A stretch of 50,974 bases of DNA, from assembly GCA_022769665.1 (NCBI GenBank), contig JALEIR010000031.1:1-50974 (forward strand), in the 5' to 3' direction. Each line of letters begins with the position of its first letter. Position 1 is the first letter of the stretch. A program made the position numbers and the translations under genes. The notes beneath the pieces are model-generated. The model did not search any database. It had not been told where the DNA came from and worked only from the letters and a program-made list of their open reading frames with translations. The DNA comes from Lachnospiraceae bacterium (GTDB taxonomy: Bacteria; Bacillota; Clostridia; Lachnospirales; Lachnospiraceae). This document shows positions 18,894 through 27,055 of this stretch, one piece after another.

Positions 18894-18903
18894 ATGTTAT
18901 AAT
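18875..18903 (+). promoter_or_regulatory. Sigma-A promoter of rpsB-tsf
   Basis: The -35 box TTGCAA (18875-18880) and a perfect -10 box TATAAT (18898-18903) are separated by 17 bases. The -35 box lies in the loop of the upstream terminator. Transcription would start near 18910. Confidence 0.8.
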
Positions 18904-18909
18904 GCGAAT

Positions 18910-19053
18910 GTTGTGACTAAAAAACACGCATTTCGATTCGGTGATGGTGCTTTTGCCATAGAGCAAAGGTCGTTGCCGGAGCTAACCACAGTTTAACGCG
19001 ACTGCGGCAGAAAAGAAAGAGCGGAAGAATGAAACCAAACGGAGGTAGAAAAA
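18910..19053 (+). promoter_or_regulatory. Leader of rpsB, about 144 nt, possibly autoregulatory
   Basis: The untranslated leader holds two possible stems: CTTTTGC with GCAAAGG around 18951-18968, and TTGCCG (18973-18978) with CGGCAG (19005-19010). Ribosomal protein S2 is known to control its own mRNA in several bacteria; whether this leader does so is inference. The ribosome binding site GGAGG lies just before the ATG. Confidence 0.4.
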
Positions 19054-19812
19054 ATGAGCGTTATTTCTATGAAACAGTTACTTGAAGCAGGTGTTCACTT
19101 CGGACACCAGACCAGAAGATGGAACCCTAAGATGGCTCCTTATATCTTCACAGAGAGAAACGGTATCCACATCATCGATCTGCAGAAGTCTGTAGTTAAA
19201 GTTGATGAGGCATACAGAGCAATCTCTGAAATCGTAGCCCAGGGCGGCACCATTCTTTTTGTCGGCACAAAGAAGCAGGCTCAGGATGCTGTTAAGACAG
19301 AGGCAGAGCGTTGCGGTATGTACTATGTTAATGAGAGATGGCTGGGCGGCATGCTCACCAACTTCAAGACCATTCAGTCCCGTATTGCAAGACTGCATGC
19401 AATTGAAAAGATGTCTGAAGACGGAACCTTCGATGTTCTTCCCAAGAAGGAAGTTATCGAGCTGAAGAAAGAGTGGGAGAAGCTGGAGAAGAACCTTGGC
19501 GGAATCAAGAATATGACCAGAATTCCCGATGCTATTTTTGTAGTAGATCCCAAGAAGGAAAGAATCTGTGTACAGGAAGCTCATTCCCTGGGAATTACAC
19601 TGATTGGTATCGGTGATACAAACTGTGATCCTGAGGAACTGGATTACATCATTCCCGGAAATGACGATGCTATCAGAGCCGTTAAGCTGATTGTGGCTAA
19701 GATGGCTGATGCTGTTATCGAAGCTAATCAGGGTGAGGCTGTTTACACTGCAGAAGATGTTGCGGCAGACGCTGAAGCTGAAGATATCGAAGAAGTTGCA
19801 GACGCTGAATAA
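19054..19812 (+). CDS. rpsB: 30S ribosomal protein S2
   Basis: A 252-residue S2 protein of the small ribosomal subunit. Conserved parts include [50 protein letters not shown] and [12 protein letters not shown]. The C-terminal tail is acidic and Ala-rich, as in related Clostridia. An ACGGAGG ribosome binding site precedes the ATG. It has its own promoter and is followed by tsf, the standard arrangement. Confidence 0.98.
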   Translation: MSVISMKQLLEAGVHFGHQTRRWNPKMAPYIFTERNGIHIIDLQKSVVKVDEAYRAISEIVAQGGTILFVGTKKQAQDAVKTEAERCGMYYVNERWLGGMLTNFKTIQSRIARLHAIEKMSEDGTFDVLPKKEVIELKKEWEKLEKNLGGIKNMTRIPDAIFVVDPKKERICVQEAHSLGITLIGIGDTNCDPEELDYIIPGNDDAIRAVKLIVAKMADAVIEANQGEAVYTAEDVAADAEAEDIEEVADAE

Positions 19813-19835
19813 TGTAAAAAGTATTTCTAAGTCTA

Positions 19836-19866
19836 GGGCAGTGGAGAGCACTGCCCAAGTTTTTCT
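19836..19866 (+). terminator. Attenuator-like hairpin between rpsB and tsf
   Basis: A perfect 8-bp stem GGGCAGTG / CACTGCCC (19836-19843 and 19849-19856) with a GAGAG loop is followed by AAGTTTTT. This looks like a partial terminator that would lower tsf relative to rpsB. Confidence 0.65.
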
Positions 19867-19876
19867 GATTTCGTCT

Positions 19877-19901
19877 GCAAATACCCCGCAGAGGTATTTG
19901 C
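19877..19901 (+). promoter_or_regulatory. Second hairpin upstream of tsf
   Basis: A perfect 9-bp stem GCAAATACC / GGTATTTGC with loop CCGCAGA, not followed by a T-run. It lies 43 bases before the tsf start and may affect mRNA stability or act as a regulatory structure together with the hairpin at 19836. Confidence 0.5.
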
Positions 19902-19944
19902 GTAAATATAGATGAAATATAAAATGATAATGGAGGAAATAGAG

Positions 19945-20880
19945 ATGGCAGAAATTACCGCATCTATGGTAAAAGAGCTGCGTGAAATGACCGGCGCAGG
20001 CATGATGGATTGTAAAAAGGCTCTGAATGAGACAAACGGAAATATGGATGAGGCTGTTGAGTTCCTGAGAAAGAATGGACAGGCAAAGGCTGAGAAGAAA
20101 GCAAGCAGAATTGCAGCGGAAGGTATTTGCCGCATTGCTTCCGAGGGTGATAATGTCGCTGCTGTTGTTGAAGTAAACTCCGAGACAGACTTTGTTGCAA
20201 AGAACGAAACCTTCCAGCAGTTTGTTGAAGCTGTTGCAAAGCAGGCTGTGAAGACCAATGCACCTGATATCGATACATTTATGGCTGAGAACTGGATTGA
20301 GGACAGCTCCAAGACCGTTTCCGAAGCGTTGGTTGAGAAGATTGCCGTTATCGGTGAGAAATTGAGCATCAGAAGATTTGAGAAGGTTGTGGAGAACGAA
20401 GGTTGCGTTGTTACTTATGTACACGGCGGCGGACGTATCGGTGTCATCCTTGATGCAAAGACAGACGTTGTCAATGACGCAGTGAAGGAAGCTCTGACCA
20501 ACCTTGCAATGCAGGTTGCAGCTCTTTATCCCAAGTATGTTGCTACTTCCGAGGTTCCCGAGGAGTTCAAGGCTCATGAGAAGGAAATTATTGCAGCTCA
20601 GATTGAGCAGGATCCTAAGATGGCAGGAAAGCCCGAGAAGGTTATCGAAGGTGCTATCATGGGACGTCTGAACAAGGAGTTAAAGGAAGTATGTCTGCTT
20701 GAGCAGGTATATGTAAAAGCTGAAGACGGAAAGCAGACCGTAACCCAGTACCTTGCGCAGGTTGCCAAGGAAAACAATGCAAACATCAGCATCAGAAAAT
20801 TCGTTCGTTTCGAGACCGGTGAAGGACTGGAGAAGAAGCAGGAAGATTTCGCGGCTGAAGTTGCTGCACAGATGAAGTAA
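19945..20880 (+). CDS. tsf: Translation elongation factor Ts
   Basis: EF-Ts exchanges GDP for GTP on EF-Tu. The N-terminal UBA-like part (TASMVKELREMTGAGMMDCK, then KKALNETNGNMDEAV) and the core TDFVAKNETFQQF are present. The start is ATG 19945, with GGAGG eight bases upstream, giving 311 residues; an in-frame upstream ATG at 19912 would add an unconserved MKYKMIMEEIE. It is co-transcribed with rpsB past two hairpins and ends at a strong terminator. Confidence 0.98.
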   Translation: MAEITASMVKELREMTGAGMMDCKKALNETNGNMDEAVEFLRKNGQAKAEKKASRIAAEGICRIASEGDNVAAVVEVNSETDFVAKNETFQQFVEAVAKQAVKTNAPDIDTFMAENWIEDSSKTVSEALVEKIAVIGEKLSIRRFEKVVENEGCVVTYVHGGGRIGVILDAKTDVVNDAVKEALTNLAMQVAALYPKYVATSEVPEEFKAHEKEIIAAQIEQDPKMAGKPEKVIEGAIMGRLNKELKEVCLLEQVYVKAEDGKQTVTQYLAQVAKENNANISIRKFVRFETGEGLEKKQEDFAAEVAAQMK

Positions 20881-20897
20881 ATAGATTGAAATGATGA

Positions 20898-20932
20898 CGG
20901 CTGTCTGTATACAGACAGCCGTTTGTTTTTTG
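20898..20932 (+). terminator. Intrinsic terminator of rpsB-tsf
   Basis: A 24-base perfect palindrome (20898-20921), with arms CGGCTGTCTGTA and TACAGACAGCCG, is followed by TTTGTTTTTTG. It lies 17 bases after the tsf stop. Confidence 0.9.
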
Positions 20933-20951
20933 TGAAAAATATCGAATTTTG

Positions 20952-20980
20952 TAGACAAAAATTTTGAAAACTGTTAATAT
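20952..20980 (+). promoter_or_regulatory. Promoter of the EAL/kinase/regulator operon
   Basis: A -35-like TAGACA (20952-20957) and a -10-like TAATAT (20975-20980) are 17 bases apart, and a TG one base before the -10 makes it an extended -10. Both boxes have one mismatch or more to consensus. Confidence 0.5.
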
Positions 20981-21017
20981 TGTATATGAAATATTTGGGT
21001 AAAGTCAGGTGATTTTT

Positions 21018-23294
21018 TTGAAAGCGGCCTATGCTGTTGCATTTGCGGCAGTTGGAATCTGTCTGCTGTTCTGTATTGCGAAAGCAAAGAAGAATGACAG
21101 AAGAATTGCAGTGGTTGTCAGAAAGCTTCTAAGTGTCGGTTTTGCGGCTGTTCTGGCAAATATTGTAATTGTGCTGACATCGGATAAAAACGTCTGTATG
21201 GTAGCATACAGCGTCTTTTTTGCGTGTATTGACTGGCTGCTTTACTTTATGTTTTGTTTTGCGCTGGAGTTCTGTGGCAGTGCTGACAGAAAGTATGTTA
21301 TCCGCCCTCTTTGGTGGGTTATTCTGACATTTGATTCCCTGTCGATGTTGGGTAATATTTTCCTGCGCCATGCATTTGATTGTAAACCGATTGTGACAGA
21401 ATACGAGGAGGTCTATTTTAGACCTGTAGGTTATGGTTTCTATGGTGTTCATCTTACGATTTCTTATTTACTGGTGGTGTTTACCTTTGCAATTCTGATT
21501 CACAAGGCAATCGTGACTTCCGAAATATACCGGGAGAAATATCTGCTGGTGCTGGTTATTTTAGGGTTTATTGTAATTGGAGATGCTACATATGTGTTTA
21601 CCGACGAGAAAGTGAATGTCTCCATTGTCAGTTTCGCCCTGGGCGGTATGATGATTTATTATTATGCAGTTGTTTTTGTGCCAAAGGAATTGATGAAACG
21701 AACATTGACGCTTGTTGTGCAGGATATGTCGGATGCGGTATTTATTCTCGACGAGGACGGAAAATGCATTCATGTCAATGAAAGTGCACGGAATTTCCTG
21801 AAAGAGGAAAAAAGCAATTATAAAGATGTGGAGAATGAATTCCAAAAGTGGAGCGTTCGGAACAATATTCGTGAGAAGACGGATTTTTCTTTTCCCATCA
21901 CACGCAACAGGGAAAACAGCAAGGTTTATCTGAAGGTGTTTTTCCATAATTTGCTGGATGAGAAGAATAATTATCTGGGTTGTTTTTTTACAGTACAGGA
22001 TTGGACGGAGGAAGCCGGAAATCTGGAAAAGGAACGATATGCGGCAAACCATGATGAACTGACCGGGCTGTATAATAAGAAATGCTTTTACAAAAGAGTT
22101 ACCAAACAGCTGGAAGCTGACCCGGAGGGGGAGTATCTGCTGGCGTGTTCCGATATTCGTAATTTCAAGCTGGTAAATGACGTGTTCGGCGATGAAAAGG
22201 GAGATGAGCTCCTGATTAAAATTGCGGATACACTCAGAGCGAGAAATACGGAGGGTGAGGTATATGGCAGACTGGAAAATGACAGGTTTGGTCTGCTGAT
22301 GAAGAAGCAGAATTTCAGGGAACAGACATTTCTTCCGGACAATCAAAGTGTCATTTATATTGACGGAAATTATACTTATCCCATCAAGGTCTGTGTCGGA
22401 ATTTACGAAATCGGGAATAAAGCGGTACCGGTTTCGGTGATGTGTGACAGGGCGTTTATGGCGATAGCAACGATTAAGGATAATTACGAAAAGAATCTTG
22501 CTTACTATGCTGATACTCTGCGTAATAATGGTGTCCGGGAACAGAAGCTCATAGGAGAGCTTACGGAGGCTTTGACATCAGGACAGTTTAAAATATTTCT
22601 GCAGCCGCAGATGGATGCGGAGGGAAAAGTACTGGGTGCAGAGGCGTTGGTCAGGTGGCAGCATCCGGAAAGGGGAATGATCAGTCCCGGAGAGTTTATC
22701 GGCGTCTTTGAAAAAAACGGAACAATTACGAAGTTGGATCGGCACATATGGGAGCTTGCCTGTGCACAGCTGAAAAAATGGAAGGACCGTGGAAGAGAGG
22801 ATTTGTATATTTCCGTAAATATTTCTCCCAAGGATTTCTATTTTATGGATTTGTACAAGACCTTTTGCGGGCTTGTGGAACAATACGGCATTTGTGCGGC
22901 AAATCTGAAGCTGGAGATAACCGAGACCTCTGTAATGTCGGATTTGGAAAAACAGTTGAAACTGATTTCCAAACTGAGAAATGCAGGATTTATTGTTGAA
23001 ATGGACGACTTCGGAAGCGGTTATTCGTCATTGAATATGCTGAAGGAAATAAAGGTAGATGTTCTGAAGATTGATATGGCGTTTTTGGGTAAAACCGAGG
23101 ATGAAGAACGGGCAAGAAAGATATTGAAAATGGTAGTTGAACTGTCAAAGCAGCTTCAGGTTCCGGTTATCACCGAAGGAGTTGAGACCTCGGAACAGGT
23201 TGAATTTTTGAAAAATATCGGATGTGAAATATTCCAGGGTTATTATTTCGCGAAACCGATGGAAATCAATGTTTTTGAAGAGAAATATATGTAG
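21018..23294 (+). CDS. 7TM-PAS-GGDEF(degenerate)-EAL c-di-GMP phosphodiesterase
   Basis: The product has seven predicted membrane helices (about residues 1-220), a PAS domain (about 230-340), a GGDEF-type domain (about 345-495) and an EAL domain (about 505-755). The GGDEF signature reads GRLENDRFG, so the catalytic glycines are lost and cyclase activity is unlikely. The EAL domain keeps its key residues: GAEALVRW, SVNISPKDF, LEITETS, MDDFGSGYSSL, VLKID and ITEGVET, so it probably hydrolyses c-di-GMP. The start is probably TTG 21018 after AGGTGAT; a GTG at 21009 in the same frame is the alternative. It is followed by a hybrid kinase 24 bases on. The c-di-GMP receptor at 8857 is a plausible downstream target. 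Confidence 0.9.
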   Translation: MKAAYAVAFAAVGICLLFCIAKAKKNDRRIAVVVRKLLSVGFAAVLANIVIVLTSDKNVCMVAYSVFFACIDWLLYFMFCFALEFCGSADRKYVIRPLWWVILTFDSLSMLGNIFLRHAFDCKPIVTEYEEVYFRPVGYGFYGVHLTISYLLVVFTFAILIHKAIVTSEIYREKYLLVLVILGFIVIGDATYVFTDEKVNVSIVSFALGGMMIYYYAVVFVPKELMKRTLTLVVQDMSDAVFILDEDGKCIHVNESARNFLKEEKSNYKDVENEFQKWSVRNNIREKTDFSFPITRNRENSKVYLKVFFHNLLDEKNNYLGCFFTVQDWTEEAGNLEKERYAANHDELTGLYNKKCFYKRVTKQLEADPEGEYLLACSDIRNFKLVNDVFGDEKGDELLIKIADTLRARNTEGEVYGRLENDRFGLLMKKQNFREQTFLPDNQSVIYIDGNYTYPIKVCVGIYEIGNKAVPVSVMCDRAFMAIATIKDNYEKNLAYYADTLRNNGVREQKLIGELTEALTSGQFKIFLQPQMDAEGKVLGAEALVRWQHPERGMISPGEFIGVFEKNGTITKLDRHIWELACAQLKKWKDRGREDLYISVNISPKDFYFMDLYKTFCGLVEQYGICAANLKLEITETSVMSDLEKQLKLISKLRNAGFIVEMDDFGSGYSSLNMLKEIKVDVLKIDMAFLGKTEDEERARKILKMVVELSKQLQVPVITEGVETSEQVEFLKNIGCEIFQGYYFAKPMEINVFEEKYM

Positions 23295-23318
23295 CGGTAC
23301 TCTTGCCGGAGGTGACGT

Positions 23319-26189
23319 ATGCTAAATGTGTTTATCGCAATTCAGGTTCTGGGAATATGCCTGACTTTTGTGGCTCAGGGACTATTGCTGTATGGTGACG
23401 GCTCCAGGGAGCAGAAGCTGATGATTTTTTTTATCAGTGGTTCACTGTGTCAGAACGCGGCATATCTTTTGGAATTGACTGCGAAGACAAAGGAGGTTGC
23501 AATCGCAGCCACAAAGATGGAATATCTGGGCTCCAGTTTTATTGCTCTGTGCTTTTGCTGGTTTATGTACACATATTGTAAGGAGAGGGCCCCGGAGCGT
23601 CTGCTTACCGTACTGGCATGGATTGATGTCATCATGCTGGCGGTGATATTTACCTGTGATTCACATCAATTTTATTACCAAAAAATCGATTGGGTGACGG
23701 ATGACAACAATCGCTCTTTTCTTGTCCTTATTTACGGACCGGGATACTATATTTTCATGATTTGTGCATGCGTGATACCATATGTACTTTCCATGTATGT
23801 GTTAGTTCGTGCGGCCATCACAAAACCGAACCATGAATCGGGGCGTAAATACAAGATTTTTATCCTGTTGTCTCTGCTGCCGGTTATCTCTCTGATAGCT
23901 TATATTACGCGATTTACAATGGGCTATGATCCGACTCCCTTTGTGTTCGGTGCAACCCTTTCTTCTGTGGTCATTCTGGTGTGGAGCAGAAGAAATTATG
24001 ACTTTTCCCGTATGGCAGCGGAGGTCGTGCTGCATAACATGGACGACGGTGTTATTATGCTGGACGAGAAGAAACGAATTGTAAGTTACAATGCTGCTGC
24101 AGCAGATATTTTTACGGAGCTGAGTTTCCAGACGGTGGGCGACAGTATTGAAGATATGGAGGACTTTCCGGAGGATTTGCTGGACGAAGATGCCCGCAGA
24201 AAGTTCAGCCTGAACAATCGGTATTATGAGAGCCATGTCAAGCAGATACCCGATAAAAACGGATCGAACCAGGGCTATGTGGTTTTGGTGCTGGATGTGA
24301 CGGAGACCAGAAATTATATCGATGAGATAAAGAAGGTAAGGGAGCAGGCGGAAAAAGCAAATACGGCAAAGAGTGAATTCCTGGCAAACATGTCTCATGA
24401 AATTCGTACACCTATGAATGCTATTGTGGGACTCAGTGACATTATCATGGAAGAGAGCCGCGGACGAAAGGTGTATGGCTACGCCTGTGACATTAAGTCG
24501 GCATCTCAGAATCTGCTGACAATTATTAATGACATACTTGATTTATCCAAAGTGGAAGCCGGCAAGATGGAGCTGGTTATGGTAGATTACCATATCAAAA
24601 AAGTGGTGAATGATGTGGTAAATATGATGGATATTGCGGCAAGTCGGCGTGGACTTATGTTAAAATGTACCTATGATGAATCCATTCCCTGCAAGTATCA
24701 CGGCGATGACGGAAGAATTAAGCAGATATTGATTAATATTATGAATAATGCCGTAAAGTTTACCAAGGAAGGTTATGTGAAAATTTCTGTCGGGGGGCAC
24801 CCCGGAATGGAACCGGGTACGGAAATTCTGTCATTTCGTATTGAAGATACCGGATGCGGAATCCGTCCGGAGGATTTGGAGAAAATATTTGAAGATTTCA
24901 AGCAGGTGGATTCCAAGAGAAACAGAGGAGTGGAAGGAACCGGTCTGGGTCTTTCCATCACAAAACGGCTTGTCCAGTTGATGAAAGGCACCATCGAAGT
25001 AGAAAGTGTCTACGGGCAGGGAACCACATTTATTGTGAATTTGCCTCAAAAAATAGTGGACGAGCATACCTTAAAGGAGAATCCGGACGTACCGGTTCCG
25101 GAGACACAGATATCAAATACCTTTGTTGTGGAAAACTATAAGGTGCTGGTGGTAGATGACAATCTGATTAACCGGAAGGTTGCAGTAGGATTCTTAAAGA
25201 ATTATGGCTTCCAATTGACGGAAGCGGAGAGCGGACCTGATGCTATTGAAAAAGTGAAAAATACACAATTCAATATGATATTTATGGATCATATGATGCC
25301 CGGAATGGACGGTGTTGAGGCAGTAAGGATTATCAGGGAGGAATGCGGATCGAACGGGAAAACACCGATTATCATCGCCCTGACAGCAAATGCCATGGAG
25401 GGAGTGAAGGAGAAATTCCTGAAATGCGGATTTCAGGATTATATTTCAAAGCCTCTTGACAGGAAGCCGCTAAACGATATACTTTCAAAGTGGATTCCCG
25501 GTTCCTACAAGAAGATGAGGAATTCAAAAGCGGAGGATTCCACGGAGATTCAGATTCGATTTGAGGATATCCGTATTCCCGGAATTGACATTCAAGAGGC
25601 GAAGAAGCATCATACCGGCGACGTTGAGGATTTTCTGGAACTGTTGCAGCTTTATTGTATGGATGGAAAACGAAAGTGTACCTTACTCAGAGAATTGATA
25701 CAAAACGAAGATTACACGAATTACGGAATTGAGGTACATGGTTTAAAGAGCGCATCTGCCAATGTGGGTGCAATGGAGCTGTCTGCTCAGGCAAGAGAAC
25801 ACGAGGAAGCGGCAAACAGAAAAGATGCTGAGTTTATTAACCGACATTTCGGTGATTTGATGTTCTGCTATGGGGAGCAGATAAAGAGCATAGAGCATTT
25901 CTTGAACAATCGGGAAAATTTGGTGAACGATAATTCTGCAGAGGAAAGCATGAGTATTGATACACAGGCGCTTTTGAGGGAAACCGAAGAGGCTCTGGAT
26001 AAGCTTGAAAATTTCCATTCAAAGGACTGTGCCCGGATTGTGGATGAGTTGTTGAAGTATCAGCTGGATTATTATACAGAAGACAAACTGAAGGAAATCC
26101 GAGAGCAGCTGAGACTGTATGAGGATGACGAGGCGGAACGTTTGCTGCACAGTTTGATTGACTGGCTGAAAAAGGAGGATTTGAAGTAA
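23319..26189 (+). CDS. Hybrid histidine kinase: 7TM, PAS, HisKA, HATPase, receiver, HPt
   Basis: A 956-residue membrane kinase. The N-terminal ~225 residues form about seven helices like the N-terminal part of the EAL protein upstream. A PAS domain follows (about 230-335). The kinase core has H360 in MSHEIRTPMNAIVG, the N box LINIMNNAVKFTKEG, and G boxes RIEDTGCGI and GTGLGLSIT. A receiver domain has D657 in FMDHMMPGMDG. An HPt domain has H807 in HGLKSASANVG. The final ~60 residues (892-950) form a helical module also found twice in the next gene's product. A GGAGGTGA site fixes the ATG. It overlaps the next gene by one base. The stimulus is unknown. Confidence 0.93.
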   Translation: MLNVFIAIQVLGICLTFVAQGLLLYGDGSREQKLMIFFISGSLCQNAAYLLELTAKTKEVAIAATKMEYLGSSFIALCFCWFMYTYCKERAPERLLTVLAWIDVIMLAVIFTCDSHQFYYQKIDWVTDDNNRSFLVLIYGPGYYIFMICACVIPYVLSMYVLVRAAITKPNHESGRKYKIFILLSLLPVISLIAYITRFTMGYDPTPFVFGATLSSVVILVWSRRNYDFSRMAAEVVLHNMDDGVIMLDEKKRIVSYNAAAADIFTELSFQTVGDSIEDMEDFPEDLLDEDARRKFSLNNRYYESHVKQIPDKNGSNQGYVVLVLDVTETRNYIDEIKKVREQAEKANTAKSEFLANMSHEIRTPMNAIVGLSDIIMEESRGRKVYGYACDIKSASQNLLTIINDILDLSKVEAGKMELVMVDYHIKKVVNDVVNMMDIAASRRGLMLKCTYDESIPCKYHGDDGRIKQILINIMNNAVKFTKEGYVKISVGGHPGMEPGTEILSFRIEDTGCGIRPEDLEKIFEDFKQVDSKRNRGVEGTGLGLSITKRLVQLMKGTIEVESVYGQGTTFIVNLPQKIVDEHTLKENPDVPVPETQISNTFVVENYKVLVVDDNLINRKVAVGFLKNYGFQLTEAESGPDAIEKVKNTQFNMIFMDHMMPGMDGVEAVRIIREECGSNGKTPIIIALTANAMEGVKEKFLKCGFQDYISKPLDRKPLNDILSKWIPGSYKKMRNSKAEDSTEIQIRFEDIRIPGIDIQEAKKHHTGDVEDFLELLQLYCMDGKRKCTLLRELIQNEDYTNYGIEVHGLKSASANVGAMELSAQAREHEEAANRKDAEFINRHFGDLMFCYGEQIKSIEHFLNNRENLVNDNSAEESMSIDTQALLRETEEALDKLENFHSKDCARIVDELLKYQLDYYTEDKLKEIREQLRLYEDDEAERLLHSLIDWLKKEDLK

Positions 26190-27055
26190 TGGAAAACAAG
26201 ATGCGCATATTGGCAGTGGACGATAACATAATCAATCTTGCTACCATTGAACAGGAATTAAAGAATAAATATGATGTCATAACCGTAAATTCGGGCGTCA
26301 GGGCAATTCGATTTTTAAACAAGGAAAAACCGGATTTGATATTGCTGGATGTACAGATGGCACTGATGGACGGAATTGAGACCTTAAAGGAGATCCGTAC
26401 CCTGGAGAACGGCGCCACAATCCCGGTTATTATGCTGACTTCCAAGAAGGATAGGGAGACGGTCATAGAAGGAACCAAGCTTGGTATCTTGGACTATGTG
26501 CTAAAACCGTTTGACTCTCAGGATTTACATGCCAGAATTGACAGAGCCTTAAAGAAGGTGGGAGCACTTCCCGTAGAAGACAAAGAGCTCTACGAGAATG
26601 TGAAGGAAGTGCAGGATGAACTCCATAACGGAAAAATCAGAAATGCAATCTTAAAAATAGAGGAAATACTCAGCTTTAAAATAGACGAGGAAATTTTCGG
26701 CAGAATGCAGAATGCGAAAGCGAGACTTCGGGCCAACGATGAAGTGACGGCGAAAAGATTGGTTGGCAGGGTATTGAAGATGCTGGAGAGAACGGTGAAA
26801 ACCGAAGAAAGCTCCAAGTTTCCAATCAGTGCCGGCGAAATGAATGCAAGATTGCTCTATGTCTTAAATGATTTGGAGAATTTTAAGGTCCGAGAAGCTT
26901 CTCAGAAACTGGAGGATTTGTTGCGGTATGATGTTCCTGAGATTGTCAGTGTAGCCTGCAATGAGGCCCAGGAGCGCCTGGAGGAATTTGATGACGGAGC
27001 CGCGGAGGAACTGATTCAGCAGGCGCTGGCAGAGATGAAAAACCATCTTATTTAG
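26189..27055 (+). CDS. Response regulator with receiver and two helical repeat modules
   Basis: A 288-residue partner of the hybrid kinase. The receiver domain (1-122) has D11-D12, phospho-acceptor D54 (LILLDVQMALMDG) and K106 (VLKPF). No DNA-binding or enzyme output domain is visible. Instead residues 141-199 and 225-283 are two copies of a helical module that aligns without gaps with residues 892-950 of the kinase. The output is therefore likely protein-protein interaction. The start codon overlaps the kinase stop by one base. The 3' end overlaps the convergent glycosyltransferase gene by eight bases. Confidence 0.88.
   Translation: MENKMRILAVDDNIINLATIEQELKNKYDVITVNSGVRAIRFLNKEKPDLILLDVQMALMDGIETLKEIRTLENGATIPVIMLTSKKDRETVIEGTKLGILDYVLKPFDSQDLHARIDRALKKVGALPVEDKELYENVKEVQDELHNGKIRNAILKIEEILSFKIDEEIFGRMQNAKARLRANDEVTAKRLVGRVLKMLERTVKTEESSKFPISAGEMNARLLYVLNDLENFKVREASQKLEDLLRYDVPEIVSVACNEAQERLEEFDDGAAEELIQQALAEMKNHLI

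Noticed and set aside
19078..20577. Open frame of 499 codons on the minus strand across rpsB and tsf
   Set aside because: It spans two conserved genes and their non-coding gap; the composition (Cys, Leu, Ser, Asn) is typical of the antisense of biased codons.
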